NCBI GenBank assembly: GCA_944320855.1
Contig: CALUJF010000024.1
Coordinates: 1-43,638 of the forward strand
Reading direction: 5' to 3'
Length of the DNA: 43,638 nt
Source of the DNA: an uncultured Phocaeicola sp.
GTDB taxonomy: Bacteria; Bacteroidota; Bacteroidia; Bacteroidales; Bacteroidaceae
The position numbers and the translations under genes were made by a program. Positions 1 through 7,329 of this stretch are shown here, piece by piece. The notes under the pieces are model-generated. The model made no database searches. It worked only from the letters and a program-made list of their open reading frames with translations, and was not told the DNA's origin. Position 1 is the first letter of the stretch. Every line of letters starts with the position of its first letter.

Positions 1-324
1 ATTTCTGTAGCCGAGGAAAAGCAGATTATGCCGTACCTCTCCGGATGTGTTTCATCACGTTGGTATCCGGACTTCGCCGATATAACTGCGACTAATGCCA
101 ATAAGGGTAACGGACTTCTGGATATTATATCGCACGAAAGCATTAGCATAGATGAAACGATGGCTTTCGGTGATGGAGGCAATGACTTGTCGATAATAGA
201 GAAGGCAGGATTGGGCGTTGCTATGGGAAATGCTAATCAGGCTCTTAAAGAAGTGGCCGATTATGTTACGTCATCTGTAGATGAAGACGGTGTGTATAAT
301 GCCATGAAGAGATTTGTATTTTAA
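1..324 (+). CDS. HAD-superfamily (Cof-type) sugar-phosphatase-like hydrolase, C-terminal part
   Basis: The reading frame is open from base 1, so the gene starts outside the window and only the last 107 residues are seen. The piece carries the end of a haloacid dehalogenase fold: a conserved lysine region (TNANKGNGL) followed by GDGGNDLSII, the motif that binds Mg2+ in Cof-type phosphatases, then GVAMGNANQALKEVADYVT, typical of the Cof C-terminus. Family members dephosphorylate small phosphorylated metabolites in the cytoplasm; the substrate cannot be read from this fragment. It stops 27 bp before the left end of an insertion sequence, so the coding region is intact but the downstream region has been changed by the insertion. 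Confidence 0.85.
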   Translation: MSVAEEKQIMPYLSGCVSSRWYPDFADITATNANKGNGLLDIISHESISIDETMAFGDGGNDLSIIEKAGLGVAMGNANQALKEVADYVTSSVDEDGVYNAMKRFVF

Positions 325-351
325 GCTTGAATAAAATCATGAATGACCTTA

Positions 352-410
352 CATTTTCTCTATATACAGATTGTGTTTTTATATATATAGATTGTTTATA
401 TAAGTAGATG
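352..410 (+). repeat. Left terminal inverted repeat of the IS630 element
   Basis: This imperfect repeat pairs with 1498-1556. It contains two tandem sub-repeats of the form AGATTGTnTTTATATA (around 366-399), mirrored less precisely at the right end. Such doubled motifs are plausible transposase binding sites. Confidence 0.65.
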
Positions 411-474
411 TTCATAATTAGTTTATATCATATAGATTTGCTACCTTTGCCTCATAATCCTCAAAGCTACCTCT

Positions 475-891
475 ATGGGCAAAGTCAAATCAATCAGATT
501 AAAGGACTCCGAACGGTTGTCCTTGGAGGCAGGCTTCCGAAATGGTTCGAGCCATTGCTTCCGGATGCGCTGCCGTGCCGTACTGCTCAAATCAGCAGGT
601 TTTTCAAGCAAGGCCATAGGTTTGCAGACAGAAATGTCGCATGTGTCCGTCAACTTTTGGGTAAAACGTTTTTTAACGGAAGGCATCAACGGCCTACAGA
701 CCCGCCCCGGCCGTGGCCGCAAACCTATCATGGACTGTACGGACGAGGAAGTTGTCCGCAAAGCCATCGAACAGGACAGACAGAGCGTGAGCAAAGCCAG
801 GGAAGCCTGGCAGAAAGCCACGGGCAAGGAAGCGAGCGACCTGACGTTCAAGCGTTTTTTATCAGCATTGGCGCAAGATATAAGCGAATAA
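475..891 (+). CDS. IS630 transposase, N-terminal (DNA-binding) part, OrfA
   Basis: 138-residue protein with the helix-turn-helix region of IS630 transposases (roughly residues 20-75, ending in the linker LQTRPGRGRKP), which binds the element's ends. Its frame stops at 889-891. The catalytic domain is in the -1 frame. A heptamer T TTT TTA at 855-861, read in phase as TTT TTA, is a classical -1 slippery site. A shift there joins this protein after residue 129 to the downstream frame and would give a full transposase of about 338 residues. Without the shift only this DNA-binding fragment is made, which in other elements can act as an inhibitor of transposition. Confidence 0.85.
   Translation: MGKVKSIRLKDSERLSLEAGFRNGSSHCFRMRCRAVLLKSAGFSSKAIGLQTEMSHVSVNFWVKRFLTEGINGLQTRPGRGRKPIMDCTDEEVVRKAIEQDRQSVSKAREAWQKATGKEASDLTFKRFLSALAQDISE
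855..861 (+). other. Slippery heptamer for -1 programmed frameshift (T TTT TTA)
   Basis: The heptamer is in the correct phase relative to OrfA (codons TTT TTA). After slippage, reading continues as ISIGARYKRIRKR, which matches the region expected at this place in IS630 transposases. Programmed frameshifting is known in several insertion sequence families. No strong downstream pseudoknot was identified by eye. Confidence 0.7.
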
Positions 892-1490
892 GAAAACGCC
901 CAAGGGGAGTACCCTCGCCGCAACTCTATGCGTATAAGAGCGAGAAGTTGCAAGAACTTGAACATCTGAACAGAGACGGCAAAATAGACCTCTATTATGC
1001 CGATGAAAGTCATGTATGCACCGAAGGCTATGTGCCTTACGGTTGGCAATTCCGTGACGAAGATGTGTATATCCCTTCCCAAAAGGCACAAAGAGTCAAC
1101 ATCTTCGGCATGATAGACCGGAACAACCGCTATCATGGATTCACCACGACTGAAAGCATTGATGCGGACAAGGTCGTTGAGTACCTCGATGACTTTTCCT
1201 TGCGCACAAAAAGAGATACGTTTATCGTGCTTGACAATGCGAGCGTACATCGGAACAAGAAAGTACGGGAACTGAGAGCACTGTGGGAGAAACGTGGGCT
1301 TTTCCTCTTTTACCTTCCGCCGTATTCCCCGCACCTGAACCTTGCGGAAACCTTGTGGAGGATAATGAAGACCAAATGGATCAGACCGCAGGACTATGCA
1401 AGTAGCGACAATCTCTTTTACACCGTCAATAGGGCATTGGCGGCTGTCGGGGATACCTTGGGAATTAAACTTAAACATAATGCTGCTTAA
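861..1490 (+). CDS. IS630 transposase, catalytic DDE part, OrfB (expressed by -1 frameshift)
   Basis: About 209 residues in the frame one base behind OrfA, without a sensible start of its own. All three acidic residues of the IS630 catalytic triad are visible in context: YADESHV, IVLDNASVH and PPYSPHLNLAETLW. The end (GDTLGIKLKHNAA) reaches to just before the right terminal repeat. With the frameshift the element looks complete and potentially active. A real disabling frameshift mutation is the alternative; the in-phase slippery heptamer makes programmed expression more likely. Confidence 0.85.
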   Translation: MSIGARYKRIRKRPRGVPSPQLYAYKSEKLQELEHLNRDGKIDLYYADESHVCTEGYVPYGWQFRDEDVYIPSQKAQRVNIFGMIDRNNRYHGFTTTESIDADKVVEYLDDFSLRTKRDTFIVLDNASVHRNKKVRELRALWEKRGLFLFYLPPYSPHLNLAETLWRIMKTKWIRPQDYASSDNLFYTVNRALAAVGDTLGIKLKHNAA

Positions 1491-1497
1491 TTTTGAT

Positions 1498-1556
1498 TAG
1501 TTACTTAAAAATATAACTTGTATTTATATAAATATAGGTTGTATTTAGAGAAAATG
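1498..1556 (-). repeat. Right terminal inverted repeat of the IS630 element
   Basis: This is the complement of the left repeat, with the best match over the outer 16 bases (positions 1541-1556). The flanking dinucleotide is AA, not the TA seen at the left. Confidence 0.65.
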
Positions 1557-1697
1557 AAAAGGCGTTTTGCATTTATCATATTGTCAGAAGAAATTTTTAA
1601 AGACAACATCTACGGAAATATTCTTATTTATTATGTCAGCATAAATAAAATATATTATTTTCCTTGGTATGATTAATGTATTTTTCATAATATTTCG

Positions 1698-1705
1698 TAT
1701 ATTTG
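1698..1705 (+). promoter_or_regulatory. Bacteroidetes -7 element upstream of the sulfatase
   Basis: TATATTTG matches TAnnTTTG, 34 bp before the start codon. No clear TTTG is seen at the -33 position. It lies outside the IS element, so the gene probably keeps its own promoter. Confidence 0.45.
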
Positions 1706-1738
1706 TCGGCATATATCATTTAAACTAAATCTTACCTT

Positions 1739-3295
1739 ATGGAAAAAAACACTTTTCACTTGGGATTGATTTCAGCTGCGGCATTGCTCAGTGCATGTTC
1801 AGGTGGCGGTTCAAAGAATCAATCTGAAACCAAACAGAAAAATCCTAACGTAGTATTCCTTATAGCAGACGACCTTGGAATAGGCGATCTTAGCTGCTAT
1901 GGTGCAACAAAAATCCAGACTCCAAACATTGACAGATTGGCAAGTCAGGGACTTCAGTTCGCAAATGCTTACACTACTTCTTCTACAAGTACACCTACAC
2001 GTTTCGGTATTCTTACAGGTATGTATCCTTGGCGTCAGGAAAATACAGGTATCGCACCTGGTAACTCTGAACTGATTATCAATACAGAGTGTACAACTAT
2101 GGCCGATATGTTCAAGGCCGAAGGTTATGCCACTGCAGCAGTAGGTAAATGGCATCTCGGACTTGGCCCTAAGGGAGGTACTGATTTCAACGGGCTTATC
2201 AAGCCAAATACTCAGGACATAGGTTTCGACTATGAATACATTATTCCGGCTACGGTGGACCGTGTGCCATGCGTGTTCGTAGAAAACGGTCGTGTAGACG
2301 GACTTGACCCTAATGACCCTATAACAGTGAGCTATGACCATAAAGTTGGTGACTGGCCTACAGGTAAGGAAAATCCTGAACTCGTAAAACTGAAACCAAG
2401 TCAGGGACATAATAACACTATCATCAACGGTATTCCGCGTATCGGATGGATGACAGGCGGTAAGTCTGCACTTTGGGATGATGAAAAGATAGCCGATGTC
2501 ATTACACAGAAGGCTAAGGACTTCATCGTAAGCAACAAGGACACTACATTCTTCCTTTATATGGGAACTCAGGATGTACACGTACCTCGTGTTCCGCATC
2601 CGAGATTTGCAGGAAAGAGTGGTATGGGTACTCGTGGAGATGTTATCCTTCAGTTGGACTGGACAGTGGGCGAGATAATGAATACCCTTGACAGTCTGAA
2701 TATTGCCGACAATACTATCTTCGTATTCCTGAGTGATAATGGTGCCGTGATAGACGACGGTTATCAGGACCAGGCTCGTGAACTGCTGAACGGACATACT
2801 CCTATGCTTCATTATCGCGGTGGTAAGTATAGTGCATACGAAGCCGGTACACGTACTCCATTGCTCGTAAGATGGCCGGAGAAGATTAAGCCTGCCGTAC
2901 AGGAAGGACTTTATTCTACTGTCGATTTCTTTGCGTCATTCGCAGGACTGTTGGGTTATGAAATACCTGAAGGACAGGCTCCTGACAGCCGCAATTATCT
3001 GAACACTCTTATCGGAGCGGATACCAAGGGATGCGACTATGTAATCCAGCAGAACCTTAACAATACGCTTTCTATTGTCAAGGACGGTTGGAAATATATC
3101 GAAACAAGCGACAAGCCTGCGTTGGAGTATTGGACTAAGACAGAACTTGGCAACAGCAAGAATGTACAGCTTTATAATGTAGTTGATGACCCTTCTGAAA
3201 AGAAGAATGTAGCCAAGGAAAATCCTGAAAAGACACAGGAGCTTGAAAAGCTGCTGATGGCAGAAAAGAATAAGTTTGAAAAGACTAAGATGTAA
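1739..3295 (+). CDS. Serine-type sulfatase, outer-membrane or periplasmic lipoprotein
   Basis: 518-residue arylsulfatase-like protein of the S1 family, which removes sulfate esters from glycans or other organosulfates. A lipoprotein signal ends in LSAC (Cys20), so the enzyme is membrane anchored. Metal ligands Asp44-Asp45 lie in IADDLGIGD. The active-site motif is S-T-P-T-R at 84-88, followed by FGILTG; the catalytic formylglycine would be made from Ser84. Also present are GKWHLG (136-141), His281 in VHVPR, and SDNG with Asp333-Asn334. Because the residue is serine, it needs the radical-SAM anaerobic sulfatase-maturating enzyme, which is not in this window. No SusC/SusD or glycosidase genes are adjacent, so the substrate cannot be inferred. 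A hairpin follows the gene. Confidence 0.92.
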   Translation: MEKNTFHLGLISAAALLSACSGGGSKNQSETKQKNPNVVFLIADDLGIGDLSCYGATKIQTPNIDRLASQGLQFANAYTTSSTSTPTRFGILTGMYPWRQENTGIAPGNSELIINTECTTMADMFKAEGYATAAVGKWHLGLGPKGGTDFNGLIKPNTQDIGFDYEYIIPATVDRVPCVFVENGRVDGLDPNDPITVSYDHKVGDWPTGKENPELVKLKPSQGHNNTIINGIPRIGWMTGGKSALWDDEKIADVITQKAKDFIVSNKDTTFFLYMGTQDVHVPRVPHPRFAGKSGMGTRGDVILQLDWTVGEIMNTLDSLNIADNTIFVFLSDNGAVIDDGYQDQARELLNGHTPMLHYRGGKYSAYEAGTRTPLLVRWPEKIKPAVQEGLYSTVDFFASFAGLLGYEIPEGQAPDSRNYLNTLIGADTKGCDYVIQQNLNNTLSIVKDGWKYIETSDKPALEYWTKTELGNSKNVQLYNVVDDPSEKKNVAKENPEKTQELEKLLMAEKNKFEKTKM

Positions 3296-3320
3296 ACAAT
3301 CTTTTAATACCAGGATAGTA

Positions 3321-3357
3321 ACGCCCGACAAACGAATAATGAACGTTTGCCGGGCGT
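3321..3357 (+). terminator. Hairpin terminator after the sulfatase
   Basis: A 14-bp stem (3321-3334 with 3344-3357, one mismatch) and a 9-nt loop lie 25 bp past the stop codon. The following sequence is only moderately T-rich. Confidence 0.6.
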
Positions 3358-3374
3358 TCGTTGTATTATCAGTG

Positions 3375-3405
3375 TTGTATGAAAGTGTGATTATGTTTAT
3401 TTTTG
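3375..3405 (+). promoter_or_regulatory. Promoter of the PepSY-type gene
   Basis: TATTTTTG (3398-3405) matches the -7 consensus, with a TTG at 3375-3377 about 20 bases upstream in the -33 position. The start codon is 28 bases after the -7 element. Confidence 0.5.
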
Positions 3406-3433
3406 CACCGGATTTCAATATTGATATTGTATA

Positions 3434-4906
3434 ATGAAACGCATCACCTGGAAAAAACGTCATAAATGGTTCGGCATAATATTTGCATTCTTCATGCTTA
3501 TGTTCTGTCTGAGCGGGATAGTGCTTAACCATCGTGAACTGGTTGCAGATATTAATGTCGGCAGAGATTGCCTGCCGGATGATTACAGCTATCGGAACTG
3601 GAATCTTGGACTTCTGCGTGGCTCTGTAAGATGTAATGATAATAATGTATTTATCTATGGAAACAGCGGAATCTGGAAAACTGATTCAACGGGACATTCT
3701 GTTTCTGATTTCAATAAAGGGCTGCCTGAAGGTGCCGATTTCCGTAACATCAAGGCTATGGTTCAGACTCCTGATGGCTCTCTTTTTGCAGCAGGACAGT
3801 TTGGACTGTACAGGAACGATGGAAAAGGATGGGAGAGTACTCCTCTTGTACTTTCGGCTCACGAACGTATCTCCGACCTCGTATTGAAAGGGGATACTAT
3901 GGTTGTGGTGGGACGTTCGTATCTCTATACTTCCGTCAGTCCTTATAATGAATTCAGCAGATTGGAATTAAAAGCTCCTGAAGGTTATGACGGTAAGGTT
4001 TCGCTCTTCCGTACCATATGGCTGATGCATAGCGGAGAGATGTTCGGTACTGTCGGGAAACTGATTATGGATGCCGTAGCCGTTATACTGATAGTGCTGT
4101 GTCTTACCGGGATTGCATACTGGCTTTTGCCTAAATATATAAGGAGAATCCGAAGGAGAGGTAAAACGGCCAAAGGGAGTACTCAGCTGATGAAGTCGTC
4201 GCTTAACTGGCATGACAAACTTGGCAGATATACTTTCGTAATACTCATGTTCGTATCTTTTACCGGATGGTGTCTCCGTCCGCCTGTACTTATAGCACTT
4301 GTTTCTTTCCGTACTCCGGCTATACCTTATACCGTTGCAGACAGCGAGAATGCCTGGAATGACAGACTGCGTATGCTTCGCTATGATACCGAATATGGCG
4401 ATTGGCTTCTTTCTTCATCCGAAGGTATTTTCTCTTTGGCTACACTACGGTCTGTTCCTGTGAAACTGGAGAAAACTCCTCCTGTCAGTGTTATGGGACT
4501 TAATGTATGGCAGAAAGATTCCTGCGGCAACTGGCTTACGGGTTCTTTCAGCGGAATGTATGTGTGGGACAGAAGCAGACAGGTTTCTACTGATTATTTC
4601 ACCGGAGAAAAGGCAGAAGATGTTGCAGGTCCTCCGTTCGGTAAATATGCTGTATCTGGCTATTGCGATAATATAGGAGAAAAGCCTTTCGTTGTGGAGT
4701 ATTACAATGGAACATCTGCTCTACATATGCCCGAAAATCTTTCTTCTCTGCCAATGTCGCTATGGAACTTTGCGCAGGAGATACATACCGGACGTATATA
4801 CACCATCTTAGGAAAAGGAACTCTTGTCTATATCTTCTTTGCAGGACTGGCAGCGCTATGGTGCATCTACTCAGGATTCGTTATCAGAAGGAAAAAACAT
4901 GAGTGA
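3434..4906 (+). CDS. PepSY-associated transmembrane helix protein
   Basis: 490-residue inner-membrane protein. The N-terminus (WKKRHKWFGIIFAFFMLMFCLSGIVLNHRE) is the typical first helix of PepSY-associated TM proteins, with basic residues followed by the LSGIVLNHRE signature. Two further membrane segments are near residues 208-232 and 266-290 and a last one near 462-483, so two large domains face the periplasm (roughly 40-205 and 295-455). Relatives often sit with iron or haem uptake genes, and some are ferric-reductase-like; no redox motif is recognisable here and no iron transporter is adjacent. Its function is therefore unassigned. It is followed by the 48-bp palindrome. Confidence 0.75.
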   Translation: MKRITWKKRHKWFGIIFAFFMLMFCLSGIVLNHRELVADINVGRDCLPDDYSYRNWNLGLLRGSVRCNDNNVFIYGNSGIWKTDSTGHSVSDFNKGLPEGADFRNIKAMVQTPDGSLFAAGQFGLYRNDGKGWESTPLVLSAHERISDLVLKGDTMVVVGRSYLYTSVSPYNEFSRLELKAPEGYDGKVSLFRTIWLMHSGEMFGTVGKLIMDAVAVILIVLCLTGIAYWLLPKYIRRIRRRGKTAKGSTQLMKSSLNWHDKLGRYTFVILMFVSFTGWCLRPPVLIALVSFRTPAIPYTVADSENAWNDRLRMLRYDTEYGDWLLSSSEGIFSLATLRSVPVKLEKTPPVSVMGLNVWQKDSCGNWLTGSFSGMYVWDRSRQVSTDYFTGEKAEDVAGPPFGKYAVSGYCDNIGEKPFVVEYYNGTSALHMPENLSSLPMSLWNFAQEIHTGRIYTILGKGTLVYIFFAGLAALWCIYSGFVIRRKKHE

Positions 4907-5009
4907 CAAATGTCTTACAGGAAAATGTATCTGTTTTTCTCATAAATTCCGGAAAATTTCGAATGGTATTCGAATATCGTTAGAATTGTATTATAATTAT
5001 GTTCATTAT

Positions 5010-5057
5010 GCGTTCACTGCCCGTTCAGTGAACGTTCACTGAACGGGCAGTGAACGC
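5010..5057. repeat. Perfect 48-bp palindrome with nested dyads
   Basis: Bases 5010-5033 are the exact reverse complement of 5034-5057, with no spacer. Each half contains the smaller dyad GTTCA-G-TGAAC or its partner, so the site is built from four GTTCAC/GTGAAC-type half-sites. A fifth (GTGAAC) follows at 5061. It lies between the PepSY-type gene and the arsenate reductase. No T-run follows, so it is not a standard terminator. The nonamer GTTCACTGC also occurs in the promoter of the nearby HxlR regulator (5946-5954). Confidence 0.9.
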
Positions 5058-5094
5058 CAGGTGAACCAATAACCACCAAAACTTAAAAACTCAC

Positions 5095-5514
5095 ATGAAA
5101 GTATTGATTCTTTGTACAGGAAACAGTTGTCGCAGCCAGATGGCTCACGGTTTCCTCCAGTCGTTCGATAACACCATAGAGGTTTATTCGGGAGGAACAG
5201 AACCGGCCGCTCAGGTTAATCCGAAGGCGGTAGAGGTTATGAAGGAAGTAGGGATAGACATAAGCAATCACATTCCAACGCATGTAAATACTTATCTTGA
5301 CAGTGAATGGGACTATGTGATAACCGTATGCGGAGGAGCAAACGAGAGTTGCCCTGCATTTACGGGTAAGGTAGGAAAACGCCTTCACATAGGTTTCGAC
5401 GACCCGTCGCATGCCAAAGGTAGTGAGGAGTTTATCAACTCGGAATTCCGCAGAGTACGCGATGAGATAAAGAACGGTTTCGCCCGTTTTTACATTACAG
5501 AAATCAAGAAGTAG
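5095..5514 (+). CDS. arsC: Thioredoxin-dependent arsenate reductase (low-molecular-weight phosphatase fold)
   Basis: 139-residue cytoplasmic enzyme reducing arsenate to arsenite. The P-loop CTGNSCRS (Cys7 to Arg13, CX5R) is at the N-terminus. The two further redox cysteines of the thioredoxin-coupled class are Cys79 and Cys86 (VCGGANESCP); together they form the Cys cascade that distinguishes ArsC from plain tyrosine phosphatases. DDPSHAKG carries the general-acid aspartate region. Length is normal. No arsenite exporter is adjacent. The gene is preceded by the 48-bp palindrome and converges on the HxlR regulator gene, whose half-site motif the palindrome shares. Confidence 0.88.
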   Translation: MKVLILCTGNSCRSQMAHGFLQSFDNTIEVYSGGTEPAAQVNPKAVEVMKEVGIDISNHIPTHVNTYLDSEWDYVITVCGGANESCPAFTGKVGKRLHIGFDDPSHAKGSEEFINSEFRRVRDEIKNGFARFYITEIKK

Positions 5515-5563
5515 GAACTTCCCAAATGCTCTTGCGGAGGTAAGTGCTGATATTGATAAAGAC

Positions 5564-5932
5564 TTATTTGGCAGAATTTTTCTTTCTGTCATTAAGAATA
5601 TCTTCAAGGTTATTTTTTGCCCAATCAATAAGTCCCTCTATGTGCGGAATAATCGATTTCCCTCTTTCCGATAGTGAATATTCCACACGTGGAGGAACTT
5701 CGGCATACGATTGTCTTAGTATGTATCCATCCTCTTCCAATGTACGCAAGGTCGATGACAGCATTTTCTGTGAAATATCCGGGATATTGTGCCTTAGCGA
5801 GTTAAAACGCATAGTGCCGTTCTGATACAGCATGAAGAGAATCAGCATGGACCATTTGTCGCTTATTCTTGCCAGAATGTTGCGTATTGGGCAGTCTGAA
5901 AACAGTTCTTCCTTAATATTAGTCTTTGTCAT
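5564..5932 (-). CDS. HxlR-family winged-helix transcriptional regulator
   Basis: 122-residue DNA-binding protein. The HxlR core is clear: CPIRNILARISDKWSMLIL (Cys14 onward), then FNSLRHNIPDISQKMLSSTLRTLEEDG recognition helix, and PPRVEYSLSERG wing. The N-terminal cysteine is the residue used for thiol or electrophile sensing in HxlR members such as HypR and YodB, so redox or aldehyde sensing is possible but not shown here. It sits between arsC (convergent) and a cupin gene on the same strand, and has a GTGAA-N6-TTCAC dyad directly upstream that may be an autoregulatory operator. Confidence 0.9.
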   Translation of the reverse strand: MTKTNIKEELFSDCPIRNILARISDKWSMLILFMLYQNGTMRFNSLRHNIPDISQKMLSSTLRTLEEDGYILRQSYAEVPPRVEYSLSERGKSIIPHIEGLIDWAKNNLEDILNDRKKNSAK

Positions 5933-5935
5933 GGT

Positions 5936-5961
5936 GTGAATTTTAGTTCACTGCAAATGTA
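5936..5961 (-). promoter_or_regulatory. HxlR gene promoter with dyad operator candidate
   Basis: On the minus strand TACATTTG (5954-5961) is a -7 element. Between it and the start codon lies GTGAA-N6-TTCAC (5936-5951), where a repressor would block transcription. Confidence 0.5.
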
Positions 5962-6042
5962 ACCAAGTTTTTATGAAATATATTATAATCCGGCAAGTTT
6001 TCCCTCAATCAGGTCATCAACTTACCGGATTATTTTTTTAGA

Positions 6043-6492
6043 TTACCATTTCACAGGTTCCTGCAGGATTACTCCGTCGTTCGCATCTTCACTGTTGAAT
6101 GTATTGGCCTTGTACTGTATGCACAGCATTATCAGTGGTGTATCGCCGTTGTTGCGTACGGAGCGTTTTCCATCCGGAGAAACACGGACTACTGTGCCTT
6201 CAGTTATAGGGAATATTCTGTCGTCAACCTGAAACTCTCCCTTTCCACTCAGGAAGAAGTACAGTTCCTCATGATTCTTATGAGTGTGCTTGAATCCTGT
6301 TTCAGTTCCCGGCTGGAACATTTGGAAAGATAATTCGCTACCTGTGCATCCTAATGCTGTTCCGCAGAATACTTTTCCCGGTATTTTGATTTCCGGACCC
6401 ATTTCGAGGACATATTCATTCAACTGGCTTAATTTACCTAAATTTACGGCGCAGAAGTTTTCTGCCGAGATTAGTTTTTCAATCTGTTTCAT
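6043..6492 (-). CDS. Cupin-domain protein
   Basis: 149-residue single-domain cupin. The metal-binding motif is visible as HTHKNHEELYFFLSGKGEF, with two or three histidines and a glutamate, followed by the second cupin motif around SPDGKRSVRNNGDTPL. Small cupins may be enzymes or binding proteins, and no substrate can be assigned. It lies upstream of the HxlR gene on the same strand but has its own -7 element, so the two may be separately transcribed. The pair is suggestive of a small stress or detoxification locus; this is inference. Confidence 0.8.
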   Translation of the reverse strand: MKQIEKLISAENFCAVNLGKLSQLNEYVLEMGPEIKIPGKVFCGTALGCTGSELSFQMFQPGTETGFKHTHKNHEELYFFLSGKGEFQVDDRIFPITEGTVVRVSPDGKRSVRNNGDTPLIMLCIQYKANTFNSEDANDGVILQEPVKW

Positions 6493-6528
6493 TTTTCCTT
6501 GTTTTTACTTTGTGATACATTATCGTTT

Positions 6529-6562
6529 AGAGTACTCTTTTTCTTTTTACTCTGCAAATGTA
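6529..6562 (-). promoter_or_regulatory. Cupin gene promoter with AGAGTACTCT palindrome
   Basis: The minus-strand -7 element TACATTTG is at 6555-6562. A perfect 10-bp palindrome AGAGTACTCT (6529-6538) lies 17 bases downstream of it in the 5' leader and could be an operator. Confidence 0.45.
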
Positions 6563-6730
6563 GCTTATAACATCTTATAAAACAAGAAGTTACGCCATAG
6601 ATACTAAGTAACTTGTAGGTTAGAAATACAGATAAACAAGGCGTTATGAAATAGAAAAAATTAGAAAAAAATCAGAGATTATGATTCGACAATTAATTAA
6701 TGATTTAGTGTGAGATTGTCAATAAAATAT

Positions 6731-6738
6731 TACATTTG
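6731..6738 (+). promoter_or_regulatory. -7 element before the kinase cassette
   Basis: TACATTTG lies 18 bases before the first start codon of the cassette. No convincing -33 element was seen. Confidence 0.5.
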
Positions 6739-6755
6739 CGCCAAAAGTAAATACT

Positions 6756-7325
6756 ATGGATGAAAAAGAATGTTTGGAACAGCTGAAAATCAGTGTAGAA
6801 AGGGTATTGGGTAAGAAACTTCTCACTCCCAAGGATTACGACTATCTGTCGGAACATATATTTTCAAGGCTGCATATCATGATTAGTGCAACAACGATAA
6901 AACGCTTGTGGGGGTATCTGAAGGAGAATACATCGCCCCGACTTGCTACTCTCGATGTGCTTTCGCGGTTCGTGGGATACAGGGACTGGAGCGAGTTCTG
7001 TAAGTCCGTAGGAGGCGGTGAAACAATACAGTCCGATATTATCATTTCACGAAGTCTGAGCGTAGAACAGCTTGAAAAAGGGGATAAGGTGCTTGTGGCA
7101 TGGTTGCCCGACAGACAGTGTGTTTTCGAGTTCTGTGGAGGAAATGATTTCAAGGTTATCAAGGCGGAGAATTCTAAAATCAAGGCAGGTGCCACTTTCA
7201 GATGCAGTTTTCTGATAGAAGGCGAGCCTCTGTTCATCGACCATCTGATACAGGACGGAATGCCTCCTACATCGTATGTGGCCGGAAAAATAGACGGAAT
7301 ACGTTTTGAACTAATTGAAAAATAA
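6756..7325 (+). CDS. Bacteroidetes HTH-like regulatory protein, partner of the downstream kinase
   Basis: 189-residue soluble protein. The first 90 residues (ISATTIKRLWGYLKENTSPRLATLDVLSRFVGYRDWSEFC) show a helix-turn-helix-like pattern seen at the start of many Bacteroidetes proteins of unknown role. The second half (residues 95-189) is a small beta-rich domain with GDKVLVAWLPDR and FRCSFLIEGEPLFI and may bind a ligand or a partner. It begins the cassette and ends 4 bases before the kinase ATG, so the two are almost certainly co-translated. A role in DNA binding or as kinase substrate is inference. Confidence 0.6.
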   Translation: MDEKECLEQLKISVERVLGKKLLTPKDYDYLSEHIFSRLHIMISATTIKRLWGYLKENTSPRLATLDVLSRFVGYRDWSEFCKSVGGGETIQSDIIISRSLSVEQLEKGDKVLVAWLPDRQCVFEFCGGNDFKVIKAENSKIKAGATFRCSFLIEGEPLFIDHLIQDGMPPTSYVAGKIDGIRFELIEK

Positions 7326-7329
7326 CACT

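Larger units (their letters stand above)
352..1556 (+). mobile_element. IS630-family insertion sequence
   Basis: About 1.2 kb element bounded by imperfect terminal inverted repeats of roughly 59 bp. The outermost 11 bases match exactly (CATTTTCTCTA at the left, its complement at the right). Inside is a transposase split into two overlapping frames, with the IS630/Tc1 type DDE residues. Left flank is TA, the dinucleotide IS630 elements insert at, but the right flank reads AA, so the expected TA duplication is not intact at these exact borders; a point change or a slightly different border would explain that. It lies between the HAD gene and a sulfatase gene and could affect transcription of the sulfatase. 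Confidence 0.85.

Noticed and set aside
441-1478. Long minus-strand open frame (345 codons) across the IS630 transposase
   Set aside because: It is antisense to a transposase with complete DDE motifs and has no recognisable family features.
1811-2812. Minus-strand open frame opposite the sulfatase
   Set aside because: It is a shadow of the sulfatase, whose motifs are all in the plus strand.
5010-5057. Intrinsic terminator of the PepSY-type gene
   Set aside because: No T-run follows, and the dyad is perfect and spacerless; it might still stop transcription in part.
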